The position numbers and the translations under genes were made by a program. Shown here in pieces: positions 46,354 through 53,666 of a stretch of 64,000 nt of DNA (positions are counted from its first letter, which is position 1; every line of letters starts with the position of its first letter). The DNA is from Marinobacter bryozoorum. Lineage in GTDB: Bacteria; Pseudomonadota; Gammaproteobacteria; Pseudomonadales; Oleiphilaceae. Below the pieces are notes generated by a model, which was not told where the DNA came from, did no database searches, and saw only the letters and a list, made by a program, of their open reading frames with translations. The DNA lies in assembly GCF_023156245.1 (NCBI RefSeq), contig NZ_JAKZAH010000002.1, positions 124,001-188,000 on the forward strand, in the 5' to 3' direction.

Positions 46354-46596
46354 ATGGACACTCTCAGTAAGCAGATCGAACAAGCTGGCGGACCTCAGGC
46401 CCTATCCAGGGAGCTGAACATTACGATCCAGCGACTTATTAACTGGCGCAACCGTGGTCGGGTTCCTGCTGACATGGTCTTGCCTTTCTGTCGTGCTCGC
46501 GGATGGGCGGTAACCCCTCACGAACTGCGCCCCGACATCTACCCGAACTCATCCGACGGCCTGCCCGGTAACAAACGCTCTGGTGAGGCCGCGTGA
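46354..46596 (+). CDS. Cro/YdaS-like DNA-binding protein
   Basis: An 80-residue HTH protein (GGPQALSRELNITIQRLINW, then RNRGRVPADMVLPFCRARGW) of the YdaS/Cro type, with the conserved WRxRGxVPA pattern. Divergent from cI; likely the lytic-switch repressor. ATG follows the operator region directly. Confidence 0.85.
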   Translation: MDTLSKQIEQAGGPQALSRELNITIQRLINWRNRGRVPADMVLPFCRARGWAVTPHELRPDIYPNSSDGLPGNKRSGEAA

Positions 46597-46851
46597 TGGT
46601 GTCCATTAAAACGGATATGCCGCCGTCAGATACCCACTTTTCTGGTAGTGGACGTTTATACAGCAGTGGGAGCGCGTAGCTGCAGCGCTGAGTGCAGCCG
46701 GTAGAGCTGGCCAGGCCCCGCGGGGCTCAAGTGCCGATCATGCAGCCGGGGACAGGGTCCCGGCGATAGAACGCCAGCAGCGCGAGCCGAAGGTAACCTC
46801 CGCCGCCCCAGGTGATCGTGCCGACTGACTGCCGCAAGCAGTCCGTATTCG

Positions 46852-46916
46852 GGAGGGCTCTGCTCCCTCGCCAAGGACTGTCCTGGCCGCCGCGCCAGCG
46901 TCAGGCAGAGCCCTCC
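46852..46916 (+). other. 12-bp inverted repeat in the cro-rusA gap
   Basis: GGAGGGCTCTGC at 46852-46863 pairs perfectly with GCAGAGCCCTCC at 46905-46916. With the two tRNA-like structures it shows that the 616-base stretch between cro and rusA is a structured non-coding RNA region; no credible gene is seen in it. Confidence 0.55.
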
Positions 46917-46929
46917 ACGAATGCGTTTT

Positions 46930-46996
46930 TGCAGGGTGGAGCAGTGGTAGCTCGCCAGGCTCATAACCGCCGGTTCGAGTCCGGCCCCTGCTTCCA
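46930..46996 (+). ncRNA. truncated initiator-tRNA-like structure (CAT)
   Basis: Acceptor strands GCAGGG (46931-46936) and CCCTGC (46986-46991) pair, leaving a T-T mismatch at positions 1-72, as in initiator tRNA. D-stem GAGC/GCTC, the anticodon loop CTCATAA (CAT at 46962-46964), T-stem GCCGG/CCGGC with TTCGAGT loop, and a TCCA end are all present. The 3' strand of the anticodon stem and the variable loop are missing (about 8 bases shorter than E. coli tRNA-fMet), so it cannot form a normal cloverleaf. It could be a decayed tRNA or a functional tRNA mimic. Confidence 0.6.
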
Positions 46997-47049
46997 CTCC
47001 ATCCCCGAGGGCACTGGGGAGACTGGCCATCGATGATCCAGTGTCTTCG

Positions 47050-47194
47050 GGGATGCGGTGAAGCTCAACGGCAGAGCGGCGGGCTGACCGCCCGGGACAC
47101 ACGCCCACCTGGTGTAGCCCAACCCAGGCGGAAAAAGGTGTAGGCCTGTGAGGCGCAGGTCGGAGCCGGTTCGATTCCGGCGACCGCATCCCAT
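47050..47194 (+). ncRNA. tRNA-like structure with long insertion
   Basis: A 10-bp terminal stem (47050-47059 with 47183-47192), D-arm-like GCTCAACGGCAGAGC, a GC-rich stem-loop in the anticodon position (GCGGGCTGACCGCCC), then ~70 bases of extra structured sequence, then a perfect T-arm (GCCGG, TTCGATT, CCGGC at 47165-47181) and CCCA. Not a standard tRNA: the insert replaces the variable loop and the acceptor stem is too long. It ends 20 bases before the rusA ATG. Confidence 0.55.
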
Positions 47195-47212
47195 TCAGAC
47201 AACGGAGGATCC

Positions 47213-47788
47213 ATGGAAAAGCCGAGCAGCAACAGCTTGGGAGAGTGGACTGAATACGTTCACTCCGGCGCGACCTACGAAACCAGGGTGGCCCGGCTGG
47301 CGGAATCTCCGGCCGGTATTCGGCTCCTGCTCGGTCCCGGTAACGATGAACGTGACATGTCACGAAAGGAGGAAGCGGGACAGTCCGACAAGCTGCGGGT
47401 TGTTCTGCCCTGGCCTCCCCGGGTTCTGAGCCCGAACAGCCGGACCCATTGGGCGCAACGCTCCCGTCAGGCGAAGGCCTACCGGTGGGCTTGCATGGTC
47501 CAGGGGAAGAAGGTCGTCAATCAGGAAGGGCCAACCCTGAAGGCCCTGCGCGAACACGTAGCCGCTGGCGGGCATCTGCACCTGTTTCTCGACTTCCACC
47601 CGCCCAACCGAGCCAGGCGGGACGATGACAACGTGATTGCGGCGTTCAAGGCTGGCCGTGACGGGCTGGCGGATGCCCTGGGGATCGATGACGAGCATTT
47701 TCGCATTCACCCGGTGCTGCGCCGGGAGCACCCGGTAAAGCGGGGTGGCGTGAATGTGGTGATTACGACGAGTGGGCCAGAGGCCTGA
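47213..47788 (+). CDS. RusA-family Holliday junction resolvase
   Basis: A 191-residue protein: RusA core with LPWPPRVLSPNSRTHWAQRS (residues ~64-83) and the acidic active-site stretch RARRDDDNVIAAFKAGRDGL ending DALGIDDEHF. The N-terminal ~55 residues (SGATYETRVARLAESPAG) are not part of RusA and may be an added domain. It would resolve branched DNA in phage replication or recombination. GGAGG ribosome site before the ATG. Confidence 0.85.
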   Translation: MEKPSSNSLGEWTEYVHSGATYETRVARLAESPAGIRLLLGPGNDERDMSRKEEAGQSDKLRVVLPWPPRVLSPNSRTHWAQRSRQAKAYRWACMVQGKKVVNQEGPTLKALREHVAAGGHLHLFLDFHPPNRARRDDDNVIAAFKAGRDGLADALGIDDEHFRIHPVLRREHPVKRGGVNVVITTSGPEA

Positions 47789-47849
47789 AAAAAGACAACC
47801 CCCGGTCAGAGGCTGGCGGGCCTGCGGGGGCTGAGAAGGCGGAGAAATT

Positions 47850-48596
47850 ATGACTCAACTGATAACGAACATCAATTCTGAGCAGCTCACCATGAGCAGC
47901 CGGGAGATTGCCCAGCTGACTGGTAAGCAGCACAAACATGTCCTCCGGGATATCCGGGCAATGCTTGATGCGCTGGGTGATGGTCCAGATTTGGGCCATG
48001 TCCGGGAGGACCGGGACGGTCGCGGTTACACGGTGTGCTTCCACCTGGATAAGGAGCTGACCGAGACCCTGGTGACAGGCTACAGCATTCCGCTGAGGCA
48101 CAAGGTCATCAAGCGACTGCACGAACTGGAGCAGCAGCAGAGCACCCCGGGTTGGCTGGAAAACCTGAGCCCCCATGCCCGGGTGGTCATTGAGGACCTG
48201 AACTCCCAGGTGAACCACTACCGGCAAGAAACCGACCGCCTGAATGCGGTGTGCAACGACCTGGCTGACAACCTGAAAGCGGGCCTGACCCCTGTCGAGT
48301 TCTGCCGGATGCTGAACGGCGTAAACCTGAACCGCGTCCAGCCCCTGCTGGTTGAGCGTAAGCGCCTCCTGAAGACGGCGCATGGGTACCGCAGCGCTGC
48401 AGCCTACCGTGACAAGCTGTTCACCGAGCGCCGCTACCTGAACAAGGATAAGCGCCCCTGCGAGAAGGTGATTCTCACCCAGAAGGGCGCCAAGTGGCTC
48501 TATGCCCAGTACGAACAAGGGAAATTGGTTATGCGCAAGGACTGGGATGGCCGCTTCACTCACCTGCTATTCGATAACGAGGAGAAGGCGGCATGA
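47850..48596 (+). CDS. Rha-family phage regulatory protein
   Basis: A 248-residue protein. N-terminal Rha-type domain (TMSSREIAQLTGKQHKHVLR, then DIRAMLDAL) and a C-terminal ANT/KilA-C-like part (AYRDKLFTERRYLNKDKR, VILTQKGAKWLYAQY). Such proteins act as antirepressors or as regulators that interfere with growth in IHF-lacking hosts. Next gene starts at 4-base overlap. Confidence 0.85.
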   Translation: MTQLITNINSEQLTMSSREIAQLTGKQHKHVLRDIRAMLDALGDGPDLGHVREDRDGRGYTVCFHLDKELTETLVTGYSIPLRHKVIKRLHELEQQQSTPGWLENLSPHARVVIEDLNSQVNHYRQETDRLNAVCNDLADNLKAGLTPVEFCRMLNGVNLNRVQPLLVERKRLLKTAHGYRSAAAYRDKLFTERRYLNKDKRPCEKVILTQKGAKWLYAQYEQGKLVMRKDWDGRFTHLLFDNEEKAA

Positions 48597-49609
48597 GCAT
48601 CATCGAAATAATGGCTCGCCCCATCGCGTTCAACCGCGCCTTTGTAGACCTGGGGCTTGGCATGTGTGGTGCCATGATGTTGTCCCAGGCGCTCTACTGG
48701 CGCACCAGAACCCGGGCGGCTGACGGCTGGTTCTACAAGTCCCAGAAGGAGTGGCAAGACGAGACCGGCATGACCAGGCGCGAGCAGGAGACCGCCCGCC
48801 GGCGGCTAACCGAGGCCGGGTTCCTGGAAGAACACCGCAAAGGGGTTCCGGCCCGGCTCCACTTCCGTGTGAACGTTGAAGCGCTTGAATCCGCTCTGGA
48901 AGCGCTGTCGTCCAGAATGGCGGAAAACGCCAATCAAGAATGTACAGACAATGAAAACAACAGTTTGTCGGAAAGCGCCAATCAAGTTTGTACAGATGGT
49001 GCAACCAGTATGGCGGAAAGCGCCAATCAAGATTGCACGAAAGCGCCAGACAGTGATGGCGGAAAGCGCCAATCTATTACAGAGATTACTACAGAGACTA
49101 CCTCAGAGATTACGGCAAAAAGATCGTCCGGGCCTGATCGGCCGGACACACCTCCCCCCGCTGTCGCTTCAGAGCAACCCAGTGAATCGACCGAGCCCTC
49201 AAGGCCAGATGCCGCCATCGAGAATGGCCGGTACTGGGGCACCCAGGAAGACCTCGACCTTGCGACGTGGATGTGGGACCAGCTGGCGGAACAACTCGGG
49301 CCGGACAAACCACGGGCGCCGAACTTCTCCCGGTGGGCGAACACCGTTCGGCTGATGCGCGAACAGGACGGCCGCGAGCATCGTCACATCCGGATGCTGT
49401 ACGAGTGGTGCCGCCAGCATGAGTTCTGGTCGGCCAACATCCAGAGCCCGGACAAGCTCCGCGACAAGTGGCCCCAGCTGGTCCTGCAGCGCAAGACCGA
49501 GATACGCAAGTCAGCAGGTTCGCAGGGCGTCGACCGTGCCGCTGAGCTCCGCAAAATCCACGAACAACGCATGGCCAGCCAGCAGGGGGTGACCTATGAA
49601 CACCAATGA
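48593..49609 (+). CDS. replication initiator-like protein (lambda O-type)
   Basis: A 338-residue protein. The N-terminal winged helix (MLSQALYWRTRT, KSQKEWQDETGMTRREQETA, RRRLTEAGFLEEHRKGVP) is typical of phage replication initiators. A middle region of direct repeats at both DNA and protein level (SANQ.CT) follows, then a C-terminal domain (PNFSRWANTVRLMREQDGRE) of the helicase-loader-binding type. The repeats inside the gene recall lambda O, where the origin lies in the O coding region. The next gene looks like its P-like partner and overlaps by 14 bases. Confidence 0.75.
   Translation: MSIIEIMARPIAFNRAFVDLGLGMCGAMMLSQALYWRTRTRAADGWFYKSQKEWQDETGMTRREQETARRRLTEAGFLEEHRKGVPARLHFRVNVEALESALEALSSRMAENANQECTDNENNSLSESANQVCTDGATSMAESANQDCTKAPDSDGGKRQSITEITTETTSEITAKRSSGPDRPDTPPPAVASEQPSESTEPSRPDAAIENGRYWGTQEDLDLATWMWDQLAEQLGPDKPRAPNFSRWANTVRLMREQDGREHRHIRMLYEWCRQHEFWSANIQSPDKLRDKWPQLVLQRKTEIRKSAGSQGVDRAAELRKIHEQRMASQQGVTYEHQ
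48917..49080 (+). repeat. four iteron-like direct repeats; candidate prophage replication origin
   Basis: Copies start at 48917, 48965, 49010 and 49056 and share ATGGCGGAAAGCGCCAATCA-like sequence (core GGCGGAAAGCGCC, with GGCG/CGCC dyad), the first three extending through TTGTACAGA-like ends. Spacing is 48, 45 and 46 bases. The fourth copy is in a different reading frame from the others yet its DNA is the same, so the conserved item is DNA, not protein. Confidence 0.7.
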
Positions 49610-50273
49610 CCTCGAAGCGTTTGACGCGCTCTGGACCCAAGCCTACGAGATCTATGGCAAACGCATGGAGCCCCGTGTGGTCTACATGGTCTTTCAGTCG
49701 CTGATTGCCTTCTCGCTGGCGGACATCGAACGGGCCATCTCACGACACATTACGAATCCTGACCACGGCCAATTTCCGCCAAAGCCGGCAGACATCGTTC
49801 GCCTGCTTCAGGGCAGCAGCCAGTCCGCCAGCGGTGAGGCCTGGGCAAAAGTCGACTATGCGATCCGTTGCGTGGGCAACTACCGCTCGGTCGTATTCGA
49901 TGATCCGAAAATTCACGCGGCCATTGAACGCCTTGGTGGCTGGCAGAAGATCGCCCTCACGGACGAGAAGGAATACCCGTTCCTCCGGAACAACTTCATG
50001 AAGCTTTACCAGGGCTTCACCGTGAACCCTCCGGACAGCTTTCCCCGCAAGCTCATCGGTACCAGCGAGCACGAGAACAGTCAGCATTCAGAGTTCCTGC
50101 GTGGTCGTGCGAAAGAGCAGCCTGCACTCGTCGGCGATAAAGAACGAGCCCGGTTGGTGTACCAGGGCGGAGGGGATCAGGGTGTGGTCCAGATCCATCA
50201 CGACAAGACCGACCAGTTCCTCGAGCTGGCGGTGGAGAGTCAAACGAAGCGATTGGGGAGCGGTGCAGCATGA
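49596..50273 (+). CDS. DUF6475-like replication partner (helicase-loader type)
   Basis: A 225-residue protein. The N-terminal part (FDALWTQAYEIYGKRMEPRV, then FSLADIERAISRHITNPDHGQFPPKPADIV read in parts) is typical of phage proteins that sit after the O-like initiator and are thought to load helicase (lambda P position). No ATPase motif is visible. Overlap of 14 bases with the initiator gene. Confidence 0.65.
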   Translation: MNTNDLEAFDALWTQAYEIYGKRMEPRVVYMVFQSLIAFSLADIERAISRHITNPDHGQFPPKPADIVRLLQGSSQSASGEAWAKVDYAIRCVGNYRSVVFDDPKIHAAIERLGGWQKIALTDEKEYPFLRNNFMKLYQGFTVNPPDSFPRKLIGTSEHENSQHSEFLRGRAKEQPALVGDKERARLVYQGGGDQGVVQIHHDKTDQFLELAVESQTKRLGSGAA

Positions 50274-50671
50274 CCATCAGACCATCTCAGGCACTCAAGG
50301 CTCTTGAGGCCATGTTCGAGGAAGCCGATCGCGAGCCGGTGCCGGACGACATGTGCCGTCTTCGGGTTCGCAAGGCTGCCGAGGACGTCCGATCCGGCGA
50401 CAGGCTGAGGCAGGAGATCGACCAGCTCTCTGATAAGAGCCTGGCCGGCAAGCTAGAGTGCAGCACGATGGCTATCCGCAGGCTGGTTGCTGGCGGACAC
50501 GTTGAGGGGATGGCCGAGGATGACCGCGCCCTGGTGATCGCCTGCCGGAAGGAGCGGGCCTCGCTGGAGCGTCGTGCTGCTGACCTGTCCCTGCCATTCC
50601 TGACCCGGCACTACCGGGTAGCCATGGACGACGTGCGGGAAGAGGTAGCCCGCCAGCGGAGCGGTGTATGA
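50270..50671 (+). CDS. hypothetical phage protein with HTH-like segment
   Basis: A 133-residue basic protein; the segment DKSLAGKLECSTMAIRRLVAGG resembles a helix-turn-helix (shown in part). No family recognised. Overlaps both neighbours by 4 bases. Confidence 0.6.
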   Translation: MTIRPSQALKALEAMFEEADREPVPDDMCRLRVRKAAEDVRSGDRLRQEIDQLSDKSLAGKLECSTMAIRRLVAGGHVEGMAEDDRALVIACRKERASLERRAADLSLPFLTRHYRVAMDDVREEVARQRSGV

Positions 50672-51000
50672 ACAAGCGGTTGGGGCCGGCCCTGAGTCGG
50701 GACAAGATCCCGCTGAAGCGCTGCAAGCAGTGTCATGGCCGAGGGCTGGTGAAGCCTATGTTCTACGAAATGACGTGCAATGCCTGCGCAGGGCTTGGCG
50801 CCCTCCGAGTGGATACAGGGGATGCGCTGGATCCGGAGGATGCCGTGGTCCAGTTGCGCATCCGGCTGGAGGAGAAGGAGCGGGAGCTGGCGAGCCTTCG
50901 CCGTAAATTGGCGGCCGACCAAAGCGACGACAGCGCCGGCCGTGGGTATGGCGAAACACGGGGCCACGGCCCCATGGGCATGAAGTATCACGGGGACTGA
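50668..51000 (+). CDS. DnaJ-type zinc-finger phage protein
   Basis: A 110-residue protein with two CxxCxGxG-type elements (CKQCHGRG and CNACAGLG), the zinc-finger pattern of DnaJ, followed by a charged helix (LRIRLEEKERELASLRRKLA). Similar short proteins in this position of Pseudomonas phages are often annotated as antitermination or late regulators; this is not proven by sequence. Confidence 0.65.
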   Translation: MNKRLGPALSRDKIPLKRCKQCHGRGLVKPMFYEMTCNACAGLGALRVDTGDALDPEDAVVQLRIRLEEKERELASLRRKLAADQSDDSAGRGYGETRGHGPMGMKYHGD

Positions 51001-51002
51001 AC

Positions 51003-51335
51003 ATGCTGCAGAAAACCACACCCATCCGTTCAAAGAAGATCCGTGAGGCAGCCCGTGGCCAGGCCTGCACCCTGCAGATTGTTGGCGCCTGCTGCGGTGA
51101 CTGGTCGACCACGGTACTGGCTCACCTGCCGGACGAGAGCCATGGCATTGCCAGGAAGAGCGACGACCTGAGCGCATGCTTTGCCTGTGACGCCTGCCAT
51201 GCGGTGATCGACGGCCGGGCCAGGTGGCCAGCCATGGAGGCAGAACATAAGGACTGGTATCTGCGCCGGGCCCAGATGCGGACCTGGCGCGTTCTGGTGG
51301 ATCTGGAAGTGGTGACGATCAAGGGGGCTGCGTGA
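51003..51335 (+). CDS. DUF1364 family nuclease-like protein
   Basis: A 110-residue protein with the DUF1364 pattern: RSKKIREAARGQACTLQIVG, LAHLPDESHGIARKSDDLSA, and CDACHAVIDGRA with the Cys/His set that resembles a degenerate HNH fold. Found in lambdoid phages (Nin region). It may cleave DNA or RNA; function unproven. Confidence 0.8.
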   Translation: MLQKTTPIRSKKIREAARGQACTLQIVGACCGDWSTTVLAHLPDESHGIARKSDDLSACFACDACHAVIDGRARWPAMEAEHKDWYLRRAQMRTWRVLVDLEVVTIKGAA

Positions 51336-51559
51336 TGCTGGATGACCTGGAAGCGGAAGTGCTCGAGTACCTGCATGGCATGGATGCACAGATGGTGAGC
51401 GAGGTCAGTCGTGCGCTGAAGGCCAAGCCGGCGAATGTCAGGCAGGCGCTGCACAACCTCGCTGCTACCGGTGACGTGGCCATGACCAAGACATCGGACG
51501 GGCTGGAGCTGTTCGAAGCGGCCCATGGGGGCTATTTGCCGAAAGGGTGGACGGCTTGA
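51335..51559 (+). CDS. small winged-helix-like protein
   Basis: A 74-residue protein whose sequence (LDDLEAEVLEYLHGMDAQMV, then SEVSRALKAKPANVRQALHNLAATGDV) fits a winged helix. ATG shares one base with the upstream stop; a GTG three bases earlier is also possible. Function unknown. Confidence 0.55.
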   Translation: MLDDLEAEVLEYLHGMDAQMVSEVSRALKAKPANVRQALHNLAATGDVAMTKTSDGLELFEAAHGGYLPKGWTA

Positions 51560-51577
51560 GGCAGCGAGGGCCCGCGG

Positions 51578-51802
51578 GTGAGGCGTGAACACATCGAGGC
51601 AAACAAGCTGCTGGATATTGCGGAAACCGGCAACCGGGGCGCCTACAGGGATGCGCTGAAGGAAATGGAGGGGAGGCTAAGGCCGGAGGTATCCCGGCAG
51701 GCCGCCCACCTGGCGAAGTGGCAACATCAAATGTATCAGCGGTACCACAGGCTGTTCGCTTGGCGAGCGGAGTGGAAAGCAGGCAGGAGGGTGCAGCAGT
51801 GA
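51578..51802 (+). CDS. hypothetical phage protein
   Basis: A 74-residue basic helical protein with GTG start; ends overlapping the holin-like gene by 4 bases. No recognised domain. Confidence 0.45.
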   Translation: MRREHIEANKLLDIAETGNRGAYRDALKEMEGRLRPEVSRQAAHLAKWQHQMYQRYHRLFAWRAEWKAGRRVQQ

Positions 51803-52023
51803 CAGACCCACACCCGGATCCGGAGCGCTACTGGAAGCACCGCCGGCGTCTGGCTTACACGGCCATGGCTGCCCTGCTGGTCACCCTGGCAGCCGCCCTA
51901 TTCGCTCCCATCCGCGAGGCGGTTATCCCCCTGATCGAGGGGCTGGCCTGGGGCTTTGTCGTCATCGTCATCGGTTACTACGGCAACAATGCCATCGAGT
52001 CATTCACCAGGAGAAAGCCATGA
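51799..52023 (+). CDS. holin-like two-TM protein
   Basis: A 74-residue protein with two hydrophobic segments (YTAMAALLVTLAAALF; GLAWGFVVIVIGYYG) and a basic end (SFTRRKP), starting with GTG behind AGGAGG. Size, topology and placing just before the Rz/Rz1 pair suggest a holin. Its stop overlaps the i-spanin start. Confidence 0.7.
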   Translation: MTDPHPDPERYWKHRRRLAYTAMAALLVTLAAALFAPIREAVIPLIEGLAWGFVVIVIGYYGNNAIESFTRRKP

Positions 52024-52415
52024 TCGCCAAGCTGCTCACATCGAAAGCCTTACCCTGGGTGGCCGGCGCCGTCCTTGCCCTGGTTCTGGCCATGGCTGCC
52101 GCCCTGCTCTACCTGAACAGCCAGAACGACCGCCTGAGCGAGAAGGTGGGCAACCTCCAGCAACAGAACGAACAGCTGACCGAGACGGCCCGCCGACTAT
52201 CCGAGGACTACCAGGCCCTCCAGCTGGAAGTCGAGCGCCGGGACGAGCTGGTCACCCGCACCCTGCAAGAGAAACAGGCGATAGAGGGGAATGCCCGTGA
52301 AACCATCAATGAATTGCGCAGGGCGCTGGAAGGCGATACGTGTGCTATCCGCCCTCATCCTGGCGCCGTGGCTGACAGCCTGCGGCACAACGCCGGTGAT
52401 CGAGTACAGGACTGA
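52020..52415 (+). CDS. Rz-like inner-membrane spanin subunit
   Basis: A 131-residue protein: N-terminal membrane anchor (WVAGAVLALVLAMAAALLYL) followed by a long charged coiled coil (NDRLSEKVGNLQQQNEQLTE). This is the i-spanin layout. The Rz1-type gene overlaps its 3' end in another frame. Confidence 0.75.
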   Translation: MIAKLLTSKALPWVAGAVLALVLAMAAALLYLNSQNDRLSEKVGNLQQQNEQLTETARRLSEDYQALQLEVERRDELVTRTLQEKQAIEGNARETINELRRALEGDTCAIRPHPGAVADSLRHNAGDRVQD

Positions 52416-52599
52416 ATATGTCTACCCTCCCTCCCCCCTGCTCCAGCCCAGCCCGGTACCCGAGTACACAGGCCGAACCTGGGGCGACCTACCAGAGTAC
52501 TGCGCCGTGCTTCAAAGCGAGCTGCGCCAGTGCGACGCCGACAAGCAGGCAGTCAGGGAGTGGGTCGACGGACATAGAACAAACAGCAACAAGCAGTAA
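52309..52599 (+). CDS. Rz1-like outer-membrane spanin lipoprotein
   Basis: A 96-residue lipoprotein with signal (VLSALILAPWLTACG; lipobox LTAC near residue 20) and a Pro-rich middle (YPPSPLLQPSPVPEY), overlapping the Rz-like gene in +1 frame as lambda Rz1 does. ATG at 52309 gives a compact signal; an earlier start at 52291 is possible. No endolysin gene lies between holin and spanins. Confidence 0.75.
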   Translation: MNCAGRWKAIRVLSALILAPWLTACGTTPVIEYRTEYVYPPSPLLQPSPVPEYTGRTWGDLPEYCAVLQSELRQCDADKQAVREWVDGHRTNSNKQ

Positions 52600-52611
52600 C
52601 GGAGGCAGGTC

Positions 52612-52995
52612 GTGACGCTGGTAGAAGAGATCGCGCAAGAGGCAGGACTCGAGGTGATGATGCTGGTATGCCAGATCTGGGGCGGCCAGACACTCTACAT
52701 TCCCGACAACCCGAAACCCGATCACCCGATAGCCCAGGACATCGGTTATGAAAACCTGCTCCACCTGGTTGCACTCTACGGCGGTCAGACAATCCACCCC
52801 CCCTCCCTTGAGCGACCCCACCTGGCTCAGAGAGCCAAGGCCCGGTTCCTCAAGCAGACAGGATTGTCTGAGCGGCGCATCGCCTGGGTGCTTGGCGTCA
52901 GCGTGAATCGAATCAAGTACATGCTCAACGGGAACAAAGCCAACGCCCAGTGGCATGAGCGTCAGGAGATGGAGCGGGAACTGAGTAATGGGTAG
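52612..52995 (+). CDS. Mor-type transcription activator
   Basis: A 127-residue protein of Mor/C family length and pattern: LYIPDNPKPDHPIAQDIGYE (residues ~24-43), then the C-terminal HTH LAQRAKARFLKQTGLSERRI...VLGVSVNRIKYML. Mor proteins activate middle or late promoters in Mu-like phages. It starts with GTG and lies directly before the terminase genes, so it is probably the late-gene activator. Confidence 0.75.
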   Translation: MTLVEEIAQEAGLEVMMLVCQIWGGQTLYIPDNPKPDHPIAQDIGYENLLHLVALYGGQTIHPPSLERPHLAQRAKARFLKQTGLSERRIAWVLGVSVNRIKYMLNGNKANAQWHERQEMERELSNG

Positions 52996-53150
52996 GCCGG
53001 AAACAAAAAGTCCTTTCCATTCAGAGGCCTGGGGTCCCTGCGCGGCCGGGCGCCACACGGGGACGCGGAACCGCGCTTTTCGGCAAATTTTCGGCTTCCC
53101 ATGGCTCCACCACCGCGAGCCCTTGGGGCACATGGGCTGCGGCTTAGTGG
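52996..53150 (+). other. late-promoter/cos candidate region
   Basis: A 155-base gap between the Mor-type activator and the small terminase gene. It holds GC-rich dyads (GCGGCCGGGCGC at ~53042-53053; GCGG-AA-CCGC at 53065-53074) and an A/T patch (CAAATTTTC). In lambda-like phages cos lies just before the small terminase gene. No convincing gene here. Confidence 0.35.
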
Positions 53151-53666
53151 GTGGTGAAGGTGGCGGCTGAAATCAACAAGTTGGCGGATGCCTACAACTG
53201 GAACATCACCCGGATTGCGGATGCGTTCGGCATGGACCGGGGTACGGTTCGGGGGCGTCTGCGTGCTGCCGGTGTTGTGCCTGCGGGCCAGAAGAACGGC
53301 GTCAGCGTTTACGCCCTGAAGGATGTTGGCCCGGCCCTGTTTGGTGATGTTGTCACTGGCACCGGGACTGACCCTGACGAGATGATGCCCAAGGATCGTA
53401 AGGACTGGTACCAGTCAGAGAACGAGCGAATCAAGCTGGAGAAAGAAATGCGGGCGCTTATCCCGATTGAGGAGGTACACCGAGAAATGAGCCAGCTTGC
53501 CAAGAGCATCGCCAGCTCACTGGACAGCCTGCCCGACTTGCTGGAACGGGATGCCGGCCTGCCGGGTGAGGCCATCGACCTGGTAGAGGGTGTGACCGAC
53601 AACCTGCGTGAGCAGATGTACCGCGCCATTGTGGACGACGAAGAGGAGCTGGCGGTCAATGAGTAG
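53151..53666 (+). CDS. small terminase subunit (DUF1441, Nu1-like)
   Basis: A 171-residue protein. N-terminal winged helix (ADAYNWNITRIADAFGMDRG, TVRGRLRAAGVVP) recognises the packaging site; a charged middle (RKDWYQSENERIKLEKEMRA) connects to the large-subunit-binding C-terminus. GTG start at 53151; GTGs at 53154 and 53160 are also possible and the ribosome site does not decide. Confidence 0.82.
   Translation: MVKVAAEINKLADAYNWNITRIADAFGMDRGTVRGRLRAAGVVPAGQKNGVSVYALKDVGPALFGDVVTGTGTDPDEMMPKDRKDWYQSENERIKLEKEMRALIPIEEVHREMSQLAKSIASSLDSLPDLLERDAGLPGEAIDLVEGVTDNLREQMYRAIVDDEEELAVNE

Noticed and set aside
46930..46996. Functional tRNA-fMet gene
   Set aside because: The 3' side of the anticodon stem and the variable loop are missing, so a normal cloverleaf cannot form; listed as tRNA-like instead.
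46656..47363. A 235-codon minus-strand frame across the cro-rusA gap
   Set aside because: It crosses both tRNA-like structures and the start of rusA and reads as low-complexity Arg/Pro-rich sequence; no ribosome site.
48917..49080. CRISPR array
   Set aside because: The four repeats lie within a coding gene, have in-frame protein meaning for three of them, imperfect spacers of irregular similarity and no cas genes nearby; iterons fit better.
52988..53170. A 60-codon frame overlapping the Mor gene end and small terminase start
   Set aside because: Covers the presumed cos/late promoter gap, no recognised pattern.
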